Positions 1 through 8,787 of a DNA stretch of 53,392 nt are shown one piece after another; position 1 is the stretch's first letter; each line of letters starts with the position of its first letter. The position numbers and the translations under genes were made by a program. Location: the NCBI RefSeq assembly GCF_000282355.1, contig NZ_AKJL01000087.1, positions 1 to 53,392 on the forward strand. Direction: 5' to 3'. This DNA is from Pseudomonas sp. GM49 (lineage in GTDB: Bacteria > Pseudomonadota > Gammaproteobacteria > Pseudomonadales > Pseudomonadaceae). The notes below the pieces were generated by a model. The model saw only the letters and a list, made by a program, of their open reading frames with translations. It made no database searches and was not told where the DNA came from.

Positions 1-3
1 CGA

Positions 4-30
4 CCATCGCGAGCAAGCTCGCTCCTACAG
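4..30. repeat. REP palindrome at window edge
   Basis: This is one arm of the Pseudomonas REP family, an imperfect palindrome around GCGAGCAAGCTCGC followed by TCCTACA. A partner arm, if any, lies outside the window. Confidence 0.8.
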
Positions 31-34
31 ATGC

Positions 35-62
35 AAAAAGCCCCGCATCAGCGGGGCTTTTT
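35..62 (-). terminator. Intrinsic terminator of fadD1
   Basis: A 7-bp G/C stem (GCCCCGC/GCGGGGC) with loop ATCA is flanked by A5 and T5 runs, so it can work in both directions. It lies six bases beyond the fadD1 stop codon and is the obvious end of that transcript. Confidence 0.9.
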
Positions 63-67
63 GTTGA

Positions 68-1768
68 TTACGCGGTGGTTTTTTTCGCGTTGATCTTCTT
101 CAGCTCTTCATCGCGCAATTCACGACGCAGGATCTTGCCGACGTTGGTGGTCGGCAGTGCATCGCGGAACTCCACGGAACGCGGGACCTTGTAGCCGGTG
201 ACGTTGGCGCGCATGTGCTCCATCACCTGTTCCTTGGTCAGGGTCACGCCCGGCTTGGCGACGATGAAAATCTTGATCGCCTCGCCCGACTTCTCGTCCG
301 GTACACCGATGGCCGCGCATTGCAGCACGCCCGGCAAGGTGGCCAGCACGTCCTCGAGCTCGTTCGGGTACACGTTGAAACCGGAAACCAGGATCATGTC
401 TTTCTTGCGATCGACAATGCGCATGTAGCCATCGGGCTGGATCAGCGCGATGTCACCGGTCTTCAGCCAGCCTTCGCTGTCGAGGATTTCATCGGTGGCT
501 TCCTGGCGCTGCCAGTAACCCTTCATGACCTGCGGGCCCTTCACGCACAGTTCGCCGATTTCGCCCATCGGTTGTTCGACACCGGCATCGTTGATGACTT
601 TGCACAGGGTCGACGGCACCGGAATGCCGATGGTGCCGACCTGGATGTTCTGGATCGGGTTGACCGTGGCCACAGGGCTGGTTTCGGTCATGCCGTAGCC
701 CTCGCAGATGGCGCAACCGGTGACTGCCTTCCAGCGTTCGGCCGCGGCCAGTTGCAGGGCCATGCCGCCCGACAAGGTGACTTTCAGGGCGGAGAAGTCC
801 AGCTTGCGGAAGCCTTCGTTGTTGCACAGGGCCACGAACAGTGTGTTCAAACCGACGAAGCCGCTGAACTTCCACTTCGACAGTTCCTTGACCATCGCCG
901 GCAGGTCACGCGGGTTACTGATCAGGATGTTGTGGTTGCCGATCAGCATCATCGCCATGCAGTGAAAAGTGAACGCATAGATGTGGTACAGCGGCAGCGG
1001 TGTGATCAGGATCTCGCAACCTTCATTGAGGTTGGAACCCATCAGCGCCTTGCACTGCAGCATGTTCGCCACCAGGTTGCGGTGGGTCAGCATCGCGCCC
1101 TTGGCCACGCCGGTGGTGCCACCGGTGTATTGCAGCACTGCGACATCACCGCTGGCCGGGTTGGCTTCCGCCACTGGCTGGCCCAGGCCTTTGCTCAGCA
1201 CGTCGTTGAACTTGATGGCTTTTGGCAAGTGATAGGCCGGCACCATCTTCTTCACGTACTTGATGACGCTGTTGATCAGCAGGCGCTTGAGCGGCGGCAG
1301 CAGGTCGGCGACTTCGGTGACGATCACGTGCTTGACGCCGGTTTTCGGCACCACGATTTCCGCCAGGTGCGCCATGTTGGCCAGGCAGACCAGGGCCTTG
1401 GCACCGGAGTCGTTGAACTGGTGTTCCATTTCCCGTGCGGTGTACAGCGGGTTGGTGTTGACCACGATCAACCCGGCGCGGATGGCGCCGAAGACGGCGA
1501 CCGGGTACTGCAACACGTTGGGCAGTTGCACGGCGATTCGATCGCCGGGCTGCAAGTCGGTATGCTGTTGCAGGTAAGCGGCAAACGCACCGGACAATTC
1601 GTACAGTTCACCGTAGGTGAGTGTCTTGCCCAGGTTGCTGAATGCCGGCTTGTTGGCGAAGCGTTGGCAGGATTGCTTCAACACTGCCTGAATATTCGGA
1701 TACTCATCTGGATTGATGTCGGCAGCAATTCCAGCTGGGTACTTATCCTTCCAAAAGTCTTCGATCAT
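68..1768 (-). CDS. fadD1: Long-chain fatty acid--CoA ligase FadD1
   Basis: This enzyme activates fatty acids to acyl-CoA using ATP, at the entry to beta-oxidation on the inner face of the cytoplasmic membrane. The 566-residue protein has the AMP-binding P-loop YTGGTTG at about 214-220, the A5-type motif GYGMTET, and the FACS signature region with GWLKTGD and DRKKDMI near 430-460. A GGAG ribosome site precedes the ATG. It lies downstream of a close paralogue (fadD2) on the same strand, with 384 bases and a terminator between them, so it probably has its own promoter. The tandem pair followed by a divergent hydrolase and MaoC gene matches PA3299-PA3302 of P. aeruginosa, which is the basis for the names. 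Chain-length preference cannot be read from the sequence. Confidence 0.93.
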   Translation of the reverse strand: MIEDFWKDKYPAGIAADINPDEYPNIQAVLKQSCQRFANKPAFSNLGKTLTYGELYELSGAFAAYLQQHTDLQPGDRIAVQLPNVLQYPVAVFGAIRAGLIVVNTNPLYTAREMEHQFNDSGAKALVCLANMAHLAEIVVPKTGVKHVIVTEVADLLPPLKRLLINSVIKYVKKMVPAYHLPKAIKFNDVLSKGLGQPVAEANPASGDVAVLQYTGGTTGVAKGAMLTHRNLVANMLQCKALMGSNLNEGCEILITPLPLYHIYAFTFHCMAMMLIGNHNILISNPRDLPAMVKELSKWKFSGFVGLNTLFVALCNNEGFRKLDFSALKVTLSGGMALQLAAAERWKAVTGCAICEGYGMTETSPVATVNPIQNIQVGTIGIPVPSTLCKVINDAGVEQPMGEIGELCVKGPQVMKGYWQRQEATDEILDSEGWLKTGDIALIQPDGYMRIVDRKKDMILVSGFNVYPNELEDVLATLPGVLQCAAIGVPDEKSGEAIKIFIVAKPGVTLTKEQVMEHMRANVTGYKVPRSVEFRDALPTTNVGKILRRELRDEELKKINAKKTTA

Positions 1769-1975
1769 GGAAGCCCACTCCTCAGCAACGCGAATTCAGC
1801 ACCGCATTTGATGCGATTATTATTGGTGTTTGGCCATTGGTGAATCTGGCTGATAGAAGGCCGAGAAGTCACAAAGCGCGCCGAGAGTAGCAGCTTTGCC
1901 AAGGGTCGACTAGAGCCAAAAGCGGCCTCTACGGTCACTTTTGTGACTCAAGACTTACAAGCGGTCATTTTAGAG

Positions 1976-2020
1976 CAAAAAACCTATAAAGCCCTGAAGC
2001 CCACGAAAACCGGGGCTTTA
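1976..2020 (-). terminator. Probable terminator after fadD2
   Basis: Read on the minus strand, AAAGCCC pairs with GGGCTTT across a loop and is followed by six T residues. It lies about 130 bases beyond the fadD2 stop, with a REP pair between. Confidence 0.65.
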
Positions 2021-2034
2021 GCGTTCGCCGAAAA

Positions 2035-2126
2035 GCATCGCGGGCAAGCCCGCTCCCACAGGGTTCGCGTCGTTCACATCCATTGTGTACGACACGAACC
2101 CTGTGGGAGCGTGGCTTGCCCGCGAT
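2035..2126. repeat. REP inverted pair
   Basis: Two REP arms of the GCGGGCAAGCCCGC type face each other. The DNA between them begins and ends with complementary AGGGTTCG/CGAACCCT, so the unit can form one long hairpin. Confidence 0.8.
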
Positions 2127-2152
2127 CCGCGCAAAGCGCGGCCATTCACCGA

Positions 2153-3841
2153 TCAGGCGATATCACGCAACTCCCGCCGCAGGATCTTGCCCACCGGCGT
2201 CATCGGCAACGACTCACGCAGCACAATGTGCTTGGGTACTTTGTACGCGGTGAAGTTCTCCTTGCAGTAAGCCTTCAACTCTTCAAGGCTGACACCCGCT
2301 TCGCGGGCCACCACGAACAGCTTCACCGCCTCCCCCGACCGCTCGTCGGGCACGCCGATGACCGCACAGTTGGCGACTTTCGGGTGGGCCATCACCACGT
2401 CTTCGATTTCGTTCGGGTACACGTTGAAGCCCGAGACAATGATCATGTCCTTCTTGCGGTCAACGATTCGCACGAAACCGTCCGGGTCGATCACCGCAAT
2501 GTCACCGGACTTGAACCAGCCCTCGGCATCCAGCACCTCGGCAGTGGCATCGGGTTTCTGCCAGTAGCCCTTCATGATCTGCGGGCCCTTGATGCACAAC
2601 TCGCCGCGTTCGCCCAAAGGTTGTTCGACACCGTCATCGCTGATGACTTTCAGCGTGGTGCCCGGCACCGGCAGGCCGACCGTGCCGATCCGCGACTGGT
2701 CGCCGTACGGGTTGGTGCAGGCCACCGGCGACGTTTCGGTCAGGCCGTAACCTTCGGTGATGCGGCATCCGGTCAATTGCTGCCAGCGCTCGGCGGTGGC
2801 CTTGACCAGCGCAGTGCCGCCTGAGTTGGTGAGCTTGAGGCTGGAGAAATCCAGGGTCTTGAAGTCCGGGTGATCCATCAGCGCGACGAACAGCGTGTTG
2901 AGCCCCAGCAACGCCGAGAACCGCCAGTTCTTCAGTTCCTTGATGAAGCCACCGATGTCCCGTGGATTGGTGATCAGCACGTTGTGGTTGCCCGTCACCA
3001 TCATGCACATGCAGTTCGCGGTGAAGGCATAGATGTGGTACAGCGGCAGCGGCGCGATCATGACCTCCTGCCCTTCGCGCAACAACGGCTGGCCATCACG
3101 TCCATGCTGACTGAGACAAGCCCGCGCTTGCTGCATGTTCGCCACCAGGTTGCCGTGGGTCAGCATCGCGCCTTTGGCCAGGCCGGTGGTGCCGCCGGTG
3201 TATTGCAGCACGGCGATGTCGTCGAGGCCGACGTTCAGCGGCTTGATTCCCAGGCCCCGCCCCATGCGCAGCGCGCTCTTGAAGGAAACAGCCTGGGGCA
3301 AGGAATAGTCCGGGACCATCTTCTTGACCTTGCTCACCACAGTGTTGACCAGCCACCCCTTGGCGGCCGGCATCAGGTCGCCCATCTTCGCTTCGATCAG
3401 GTACTGGATATCGGTGTCGGGCAGCACTTCCTGGACTTTCTGGCCGAACATGTTCAGGTACACCAGCGCCCGGGCGCCGGAGTCCTTGAATTGATGACGC
3501 ATCTCCCGCGCGGTGTACAGCGGGTTGGTGTTGACCACGATCAGCCCGGCGCGCAAGGCGCCGAACACGGCAATCGGGTAATGCAGGACGTTGGGCATCT
3601 GCACCGCGATGCGGTCCCCCGGCACCAGGTCGGTGTGGGCTTGCAGGTAACCGGCGAAGGCCGCGCTGTGGCGTTCCAGCTCGGCATAGGTCAGGGTGAT
3701 GCCCATGTTGCTGAACGCAGGGCGGTCAGCAAACTTCTTGCAGGAACGCTCGAACACCTCGATCACCGACTTGTAGGTTCCCAGATCGATATCCAGGGGT
3801 ACGCCGGCCGGGCGTTTGTCATTCCAGAAATCAGGTTGCAT
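2153..3841 (-). CDS. fadD2: Long-chain fatty acid--CoA ligase FadD2
   Basis: This is a 562-residue paralogue of FadD1 with the same adenylation motifs: YTGGTTG near 215, GYGLTETSP and the GWFKSGD/DRKKDMI region. It forms acyl-CoA from exogenous or recycled fatty acids. The ATG is preceded by an AGAGGA ribosome site, and an A-rich AAGAACAA motif abuts the start codon. The gene diverges from the hydrolase gene across 239 bases. In P. aeruginosa the two tandem ligases differ in chain-length preference and induction. That is known for the family and cannot be tested here. Confidence 0.92.
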   Translation of the reverse strand: MQPDFWNDKRPAGVPLDIDLGTYKSVIEVFERSCKKFADRPAFSNMGITLTYAELERHSAAFAGYLQAHTDLVPGDRIAVQMPNVLHYPIAVFGALRAGLIVVNTNPLYTAREMRHQFKDSGARALVYLNMFGQKVQEVLPDTDIQYLIEAKMGDLMPAAKGWLVNTVVSKVKKMVPDYSLPQAVSFKSALRMGRGLGIKPLNVGLDDIAVLQYTGGTTGLAKGAMLTHGNLVANMQQARACLSQHGRDGQPLLREGQEVMIAPLPLYHIYAFTANCMCMMVTGNHNVLITNPRDIGGFIKELKNWRFSALLGLNTLFVALMDHPDFKTLDFSSLKLTNSGGTALVKATAERWQQLTGCRITEGYGLTETSPVACTNPYGDQSRIGTVGLPVPGTTLKVISDDGVEQPLGERGELCIKGPQIMKGYWQKPDATAEVLDAEGWFKSGDIAVIDPDGFVRIVDRKKDMIIVSGFNVYPNEIEDVVMAHPKVANCAVIGVPDERSGEAVKLFVVAREAGVSLEELKAYCKENFTAYKVPKHIVLRESLPMTPVGKILRRELRDIA

Positions 3842-3848
3842 TGTTCTT
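3841..3848 (-). promoter_or_regulatory. A-rich Hfq/Crc-type motif at fadD2 start
   Basis: The minus strand reads AAGAACAA directly against the start codon, an exact AANAANAA match. Hfq with Crc blocks translation at such sites in Pseudomonas. Occupancy here is inferred. Confidence 0.4.
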
Positions 3849-4080
3849 GTCCTCTTTACCTGAATCTATCCGGGGCCACTTTTCTGTCATTTCTCTCTGA
3901 TCCCTCAAAGGCAGAAAGCGAAAAGCGGAGCTTCACGGACACTAGCAGCTATGGCGATTCAGGCAAATATGCCGAAAGCCGTCATTGATCGTGTGAATCT
4001 TCCTGCCTTGCTGTGGGCTGATCAGACGCGTGCAACGGGATGCGCTATACAATGCAACGACTCAGTGCAAAGGAACCGCC

Positions 4081-5025
4081 ATGACCCATGACACTTTCTG
4101 GCTGACCACGAGCGACCACAGCCGTCTCTTCGTCAACCAGTGGCTTCCTGACGGCAGCCTCAAGGCAATGATTCTGCTGGCCCACGGCATGGCCGAACAC
4201 AGCGGTCGCTATGGCCCCCTTGCGGAAAAACTCTGTGATCAGGGCTATGGCGTGTGTGCGCCGGACCTGCGTGGACATGGCAAAACTGCCGAAAACGGGA
4301 CGCTCGGGCATTTCGCCGATGACGACGGCTGGTGCAAGGTCGTGAGCGACCTGGCCTGCCTCAACCAGCACATCGGCCAGCAGCACCCTGGCGTACCGAT
4401 CGTGCTGCTGGGCCACAGCATGGGCAGTTACATCGCCCAGGCCTATCTGCTGCACCACAGTGCCAGCCTGCACGGGGCAATCCTCAGCGGCTCGAACTTC
4501 CAGCCCGTGGCGCTTTATCGCGCGGCACGGCAAATCGCCCGTATCGAACGCCTGCGCCAGGGCCAAAAAGGACGCAGCGCATTGATCGAATGGCTGTCGT
4601 TCGGCTCGTTCAACAACAAATTCAAACCGGCACGCACGCCGTTCGACTGGCTCAGCCGTGATCCGGCGCAGGTCGATCTGTACGTTAACGACCCGCTCTG
4701 CGGTTTTCGTTGCACCAATCAACTGTGGATCGATTTGCTCGGTGGCTTGCAGCAAATCAGCAAAGCGTCCAATCTCGCCCAGATCGATCCGGGTCTGCCG
4801 CTGCTGGTGATTGGTGGTGAATGTGATCCGGTGAGCGAAGGCAAACGTCTGAAGGATCTGGCCGGCGCGCTACGGGCGGCCGGCAGCCAGCACCTGCAAC
4901 TGACCGTTTACCCGCAGGCGCGGCACGAACTGTTCAATGAGAGCAACCGCGATGAAATCATCGCCGATGTGCTGAACTGGATCGCACAAGCCTTGAGCGC
5001 CCCTCGGCCGCACCGATCCGAATAG
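4081..5025 (+). CDS. Alpha/beta hydrolase, lysophospholipase/monoacylglycerol lipase family
   Basis: This 314-residue serine hydrolase has a GHSMGS nucleophile elbow (Ser113), an acid in DPVSEG, and a C-terminal His in ARHELF. That is the catalytic triad of the Hydrolase_4 (monoglyceride lipase-like) family. I chose the ATG at 4081 because AAAGGA lies just upstream; an in-frame start 51 bases earlier lacks such a site. There is no signal peptide, so it is probably cytoplasmic. Its place beside two acyl-CoA ligases and a MaoC hydratase suggests release of acyl chains from lipids. The true substrate is unknown. It matches the position of PA3301. Confidence 0.85.
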   Translation: MTHDTFWLTTSDHSRLFVNQWLPDGSLKAMILLAHGMAEHSGRYGPLAEKLCDQGYGVCAPDLRGHGKTAENGTLGHFADDDGWCKVVSDLACLNQHIGQQHPGVPIVLLGHSMGSYIAQAYLLHHSASLHGAILSGSNFQPVALYRAARQIARIERLRQGQKGRSALIEWLSFGSFNNKFKPARTPFDWLSRDPAQVDLYVNDPLCGFRCTNQLWIDLLGGLQQISKASNLAQIDPGLPLLVIGGECDPVSEGKRLKDLAGALRAAGSQHLQLTVYPQARHELFNESNRDEIIADVLNWIAQALSAPRPHRSE

Positions 5026-5066
5026 TTTTTTGTGAATTTTTTAATTCGTCACAGGAATTGAGATAG

Positions 5067-5537
5067 ATGACCCAGGTTACCAACACCCCTTACGAAGCCC
5101 TTGAAGTCGGCCAGACCGCCAGTTTCAGCAAGACGGTCGAAGAGCGCGACATCCAGTTGTTCGCCGCGATGTCCGGCGATCACAACCCGGTGCACCTGGA
5201 TGCCGAGTACGCCGCCAGCACCATGTTCAAGGAGCGCATCGCCCACGGCATGTTCAGCGGCGCGTTGATCAGCGCGGCGGTCGCCTGCGAATTGCCTGGA
5301 CCGGGGACCATCTACATCGGCCAGCAAATGAGCTTTCAAAAGCCGGTGAAGATCGGCGACACCCTGACCGTGCGCCTGGAAATCCTGGAAAAACTGCCGA
5401 AGTTTCGCGTGCGCATTGCCACCCGCGTGTTCAACCAGCGCGATGAACTGGTAGTGGATGGCGAAGCGGAAATCCTTGCGCCACGCAAGCAACAAAGCGT
5501 GACCTTGACCACGCTGCCCGCGATCAGCATCGGCTAA
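5067..5537 (+). CDS. MaoC-like (R)-specific enoyl-CoA hydratase
   Basis: This is a 156-residue hot-dog-fold protein with the R-hydratase motif DHNPVH (Asp38, His43), whose Asp and His are the catalytic pair of PhaJ-like enzymes. It hydrates trans-2-enoyl-CoA to (R)-3-hydroxyacyl-CoA, linking beta-oxidation to polyhydroxyalkanoate or rhamnolipid precursors. It follows the hydrolase by 41 bases on the same strand, so the two are probably cotranscribed. The syntenic P. aeruginosa gene is PA3302. Confidence 0.88.
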   Translation: MTQVTNTPYEALEVGQTASFSKTVEERDIQLFAAMSGDHNPVHLDAEYAASTMFKERIAHGMFSGALISAAVACELPGPGTIYIGQQMSFQKPVKIGDTLTVRLEILEKLPKFRVRIATRVFNQRDELVVDGEAEILAPRKQQSVTLTTLPAISIG

Positions 5538-5542
5538 CCCTC

Positions 5543-5572
5543 TGTGGCAAGGGGGCTTGCCCCCTCGCCACT
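5543..5572. repeat. Single REP-like palindrome, GGGGGCTTGCCCCC type
   Basis: The core GGGGGCTTGCCCCC is flanked by TGTGGC and GCCACT. It belongs to the same subtype as the pair at 20619-20750 and follows the MaoC gene, where it may act as a transcript-end hairpin. Confidence 0.7.
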
Positions 5573-5721
5573 GTCCCCGCAGCACCTCAACTACTGCAGT
5601 CTCTTGCAATTCCTGTTCGCATAAAAAACGCCAGGCTAGCTGGCATTATTTATGTCGGTCATTTGGCCTCCATGCAGAAGGCCTGTATTTTCCAGACTGA
5701 CTGAATCAAGACGACCGATCG

Positions 5722-5958
5722 ATGAATCCTGAAAAACTCGAACTGCTGATCACCCGCGAAATGCCCTTCGGCAAGTACAAGGGGCGAATCATTGCCGACC
5801 TGCCCGGCCCTTACCTTAACTGGTTCGCCCGGGAGGGTTTCCCCCATGGTGAGTTGGGTGGCCTGCTGGCCCTGATGCAGGAAATCGATCACAACGGTTT
5901 GTCGGACTTGCTCGAACCGCTGCGCGCCAAACACGGCAAACCGGCCCCGCGCCACTGA
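5722..5958 (+). CDS. DUF3820 family small protein
   Basis: This 78-residue protein has the DUF3820 core MPFGKYKGR followed by LPGPYLNWFAREGFP and a leucine-rich C-terminal helix. The family is common in gammaproteobacteria, is often annotated as a quorum-sensing-regulated protein, and has no assigned biochemical activity. It has no signal peptide or membrane segment. It ends 19 bases before the next gene, so the two may be cotranscribed. The family assignment is firm and the function is unknown. Confidence 0.82.
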   Translation: MNPEKLELLITREMPFGKYKGRIIADLPGPYLNWFAREGFPHGELGGLLALMQEIDHNGLSDLLEPLRAKHGKPAPRH

Positions 5959-5977
5959 ATCACCTACCGAGTACCCC

Positions 5978-7159
5978 ATGCCCGACAACACCCGCCGCGC
6001 CCGTGATGAAGCCTTCTGGCAAACCTTTGCCGACCGTTACGATGTCGAACCCGGCCCGCTCAACCTGGAGAACGGTTACTTCGGGCGCATGTCGCGCACG
6101 GTGGTCGAGGAGTACCAGCGCAACATCGAGCTCATCAACCGCAGCAACTCGGTGTACGTGCGTCAGCGTTTCGAACAGGCCGACAGCCTGAAGATCCGCG
6201 CGCAACTGGCCAGGATGATTGGCGTACCCGCCGACAGCATCGCCCTGACCCGAAACGCGTCGGAAGGTTTGCAGTCGCTGATCCGCAACTACAACCGGCT
6301 CCAGCCCGGCGATCAGGTACTGATTTGCGATCTGGAATACGACACGGTCAAAGGCGCCATGCGTTGGCTGGCACGCAATCGTGGTGTCGAAGTGATCGAG
6401 ATCGAACACGCGCACCCGGCAACCTTCGACAGCCTGCTCAATACCTATCGAGAAGCCTTCGCGCGGCACCCACGGCTGAAGTTGATGGCCCTGACCCACG
6501 TCACCCATCGCACGGGCCTGGTAATGCCGGTGCAGGCGATTGCAGCCGCCGCGAAAGAACATGGCATCGACGTCATCCTCGACGGGGCCCATGCCCTCGG
6601 CCAACTCGAATTCGACCTGGCCGAACTCGGTATCGCCTTCGCCGGCTACAACCTGCACAAGTGGATCGGCGCACCGCTGACGCTCGGTTTCATCTACATC
6701 GCCCCCGAACGCCTGGCCGACATCGATCCGGACATGGGCGAGATGCATTTTCCGCCCACTGACATTCGCGCCCGTACCTCGTACAGCACCCCCAACATCC
6801 CGGCACTGCTGACCCTGCCGCTGGTACTCGAAGAACATTGGGCGATGGGTGGTGCCGCGGCCAAGGGCGCGCGGCTCAATTACCTGCGCAATCGCTGGGT
6901 CGGTGCGGCGCGGCAGTTACCGGGCATCGAAGTCCTGACCCCGGATGACCCGCGCCTGTATTGCGGCATTACGTCGATGCGCTTTACCCGGCATGCCGAC
7001 CAGCAAGTCATGGTCGAGCGCCTGCTCAATGAGTACAACCTGTTCACCGTGACGCGCAGTGGCGCGGCGTGCGGTCCGTGCATCCGCATTACACCGGGGC
7101 TGACTACTACGGCGGCCGACATGGATGTGCTGGCCAGGGCACTGACCGAACTGGGCTGA
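5978..7159 (+). CDS. Class V aminotransferase-fold PLP enzyme
   Basis: This 393-residue PLP-dependent enzyme resembles isopenicillin-N epimerase and cysteine desulfurase-like proteins. The Schiff-base lysine is Lys228 in NLHKWIG, and the cofactor-binding Asp lies in VILDGAHALGQ. A segment near 310-325 (RNRWV) and a C-terminal ITPGL motif are typical of the epimerase-like branch. There is no twin-arginine or Sec signal. The substrate could be an amino acid or cysteine-like thiol and cannot be told from sequence. It ends two bases before the convergent dioxygenase gene. Confidence 0.8.
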   Translation: MPDNTRRARDEAFWQTFADRYDVEPGPLNLENGYFGRMSRTVVEEYQRNIELINRSNSVYVRQRFEQADSLKIRAQLARMIGVPADSIALTRNASEGLQSLIRNYNRLQPGDQVLICDLEYDTVKGAMRWLARNRGVEVIEIEHAHPATFDSLLNTYREAFARHPRLKLMALTHVTHRTGLVMPVQAIAAAAKEHGIDVILDGAHALGQLEFDLAELGIAFAGYNLHKWIGAPLTLGFIYIAPERLADIDPDMGEMHFPPTDIRARTSYSTPNIPALLTLPLVLEEHWAMGGAAAKGARLNYLRNRWVGAARQLPGIEVLTPDDPRLYCGITSMRFTRHADQQVMVERLLNEYNLFTVTRSGAACGPCIRITPGLTTTAADMDVLARALTELG

Positions 7160-7161
7160 CC

Positions 7162-7887
7162 TCAGACGGTGTACTTGTCGAAGTCTTCGGGTTTGATCTG
7201 TGTCGACACGGCGAACGTGTCGATGCCGATGGTCATCTGCCCGAAGTATCCGTCTTCAGCCGAATCCCGCCCCAGGGTGTGCACGCTCAAGGTCGATTTG
7301 TCACCGCCCATGGTTGTATAAAAAAAGTCCTTATCGTTGCTCAGTACCGGTACGGCTCGGCCGCTGTACGGTCGGCTGCCGAGCACCGAACGCGAGGCCA
7401 CCTCAGGCAGGTAAAGCTGCCCGACCCAGGCGACATGCCGCTCCTGCAAATAGTTGTTGCCGGTCGTGATGCGCACGGCGACGTGAATGTGCAGGGCACG
7501 ACCGGCGTAAAAGCCCGGATAGATCGTGGTGAAGCGCACGATGCCCGACTTGTCGGTAAACTGCCCGCCGCGCAGGTAGGTATCGTCATCGGTTCGCGGG
7601 ACAGCGCCAATGTCACCGGTATCGACCTCGACATCCGGGTTGATCTTGCTCCAGCCGGAATAGGCCCCCCGCGCATTACAGTGCCAGATATCCACCAGCG
7701 CATCGGGGACTGGCTCACCGGTCATGGCATCGACAATGGTCAGCCGCAGCACCAACGGAATGCCATCGGCACCTTCGCTGATGTTTCTGCGGATCAGTTT
7801 CGGATTGCGGAAATACGGGCCGGCAATCTGTTCGGGGGCCAGCAGGTAAACCGGTGCTGAGGGGACTGCGAAGGTGTTGTCTTCCAT
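7162..7887 (-). CDS. Intradiol ring-cleavage dioxygenase
   Basis: This 241-residue non-haem Fe(III) enzyme has the four metal ligands of the catechol/protocatechuate dioxygenase fold: Tyr76 (GAYSGW), Tyr127 (PGFYAGR), His133 and His135 (HIHV). It lacks the N-terminal dimerisation helices of catechol 1,2-dioxygenase, as do many short stand-alone family members. I chose the ATG at 7887 because GAGAGAAC lies just upstream; the frame stays open for almost 300 bases before it but runs into a REP element. No aromatic-degradation genes lie nearby, so the substrate is unknown. Confidence 0.85.
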   Translation of the reverse strand: MEDNTFAVPSAPVYLLAPEQIAGPYFRNPKLIRRNISEGADGIPLVLRLTIVDAMTGEPVPDALVDIWHCNARGAYSGWSKINPDVEVDTGDIGAVPRTDDDTYLRGGQFTDKSGIVRFTTIYPGFYAGRALHIHVAVRITTGNNYLQERHVAWVGQLYLPEVASRSVLGSRPYSGRAVPVLSNDKDFFYTTMGGDKSTLSVHTLGRDSAEDGYFGQMTIGIDTFAVSTQIKPEDFDKYTV

Positions 7888-7966
7888 GACGTTCTCTCTT
7901 CCATAAGATGAACGCAGGCTAGCACCGGTCGACTTTCGGCATGCGGTAACTATGTATCGCATGATG

Positions 7967-7998
7967 CCCCTGTGGGAACGAGCTTGCTCCCACAGGGG
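7967..7998. repeat. Compact REP-derived palindrome
   Basis: Two inverted CCCCTGTGGGA arms enclose AACGAGCTTGC-type core sequence. It appears to be a single REP whose tail is mirrored on both sides, giving a near-perfect 32-bp hairpin in front of the dioxygenase gene. Confidence 0.7.
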
Positions 7999-8032
7999 CG
8001 GGATGAGTCGATCCAGGCAACTTTCTTCAGGC

Positions 8033-8065
8033 AAAAAAAAACGGTGCACCGACCAAGCGCACCGT
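8033..8065 (-). terminator. Intrinsic terminator of zwf-pgl-eda
   Basis: ACGGTGC pairs with GCACCGT, and on the minus strand the stem is followed by eight T residues. It lies 40 bases past the eda stop codon. Confidence 0.85.
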
Positions 8066-8104
8066 AAAGCCGTAGAACACACAACGAGGTGTCGGGTGAA
8101 GCGA

Positions 8105-8770
8105 TCAGTCCAGCAGCGCCAAAGCCTCGGCGGTGCACTCCTGAATGCGGGCCCAGTCGCCGTTCTTGATCCACTCCGGATCAAGCATCCAGCTACCGCC
8201 CACGCACATGACGTTTTTCAATGCCATGTAGCTCTTGATGTTGGCAGGTCCCACGCCGCCGGTCGGGCAGAATTTCACTTCGCCGAACGGGCCGCCCAGG
8301 GCCTTGATGGCCGCGACGCCGCCGCTGACTTCCGCCGGGAACAGCTTGAAGCGGCGGTAACCCAGACCGTAGCCTTCCATGATGCCCGAGGCATTGCTGA
8401 TACCCGGCAACAGTGGAATCGGGCTGGCGACACTGGCTTCGAGCAGGTCACGGGTGATGCCCGGCGTAACGATGAATTGCGAGCCCGCCGCCTCCGCCGC
8501 AGCCAGCATGTGGCGATCGAGCACAGTGCCAGCACCGGTCACCAGCTCCGGGCGCTGCTCGCGCAGAATCTGGATCGCCTTGAGGCCGAATTGCGAACGC
8601 AGGGTCACTTCCAGGGCCGTCAGGCCACCGGCCGCGAGAGCGTCAGCCAGCGGCAGAATGTCCTGCTCGCGGGCGATGGTGATCACCGGCAGAATCCGCG
8701 CTTTCGCGCAGAGGCTGTCGATCAGGGCAACTTTGTCCGCCATGGAAACGGTCGGGGATGGGTTTGTCAT
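8105..8770 (-). CDS. eda: 2-dehydro-3-deoxy-phosphogluconate (KDPG) aldolase
   Basis: Eda splits KDPG into pyruvate and glyceraldehyde-3-phosphate, the last Entner-Doudoroff step. The 221-residue protein shows the catalytic Glu54 (LEVTLRS) and Schiff-base Lys142 (RRFKLFPAE). I chose the ATG at 8770 because AAGGA stands nine bases upstream; in-frame ATGs at 8791 and 8797 lack a ribosome site. It follows pgl by 17 bases as the last gene of zwf-pgl-eda. The order and spacing match P. aeruginosa PA3183-PA3181. Confidence 0.96.
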   Translation of the reverse strand: MTNPSPTVSMADKVALIDSLCAKARILPVITIAREQDILPLADALAAGGLTALEVTLRSQFGLKAIQILREQRPELVTGAGTVLDRHMLAAAEAAGSQFIVTPGITRDLLEASVASPIPLLPGISNASGIMEGYGLGYRRFKLFPAEVSGGVAAIKALGGPFGEVKFCPTGGVGPANIKSYMALKNVMCVGGSWMLDPEWIKNGDWARIQECTAEALALLD

Positions 8771-8787
8771 AGCGGCTGTTCCTTGGC

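Larger units (their letters stand above)
1769..2152. other. fadD1-fadD2 intergenic region (384 bp)
   Basis: This gap holds the presumed fadD1 promoter close to position 1769, a minus-strand terminator and an inverted REP pair. Long open frames crossing it are shadows of the flanking genes. I found no convincing PsrA-type palindrome. Confidence 0.6.

Noticed and set aside
215..1843. Long open frame antisense to fadD1
   Set aside because: It mirrors the fadD1 frame, is rich in His/Gln/Asp/Val as expected of an antisense GC-rich frame, and shows no domain.
68..3841. Recent tandem duplication of fadD
   Set aside because: The two ligases differ at many positions, and the order is conserved in P. 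aeruginosa, so the duplication is old and ordinary.
7888..8184. N-terminal extension of the intradiol dioxygenase
   Set aside because: It runs through a REP palindrome and the eda terminator; ATG at 7887 has a ribosome site.
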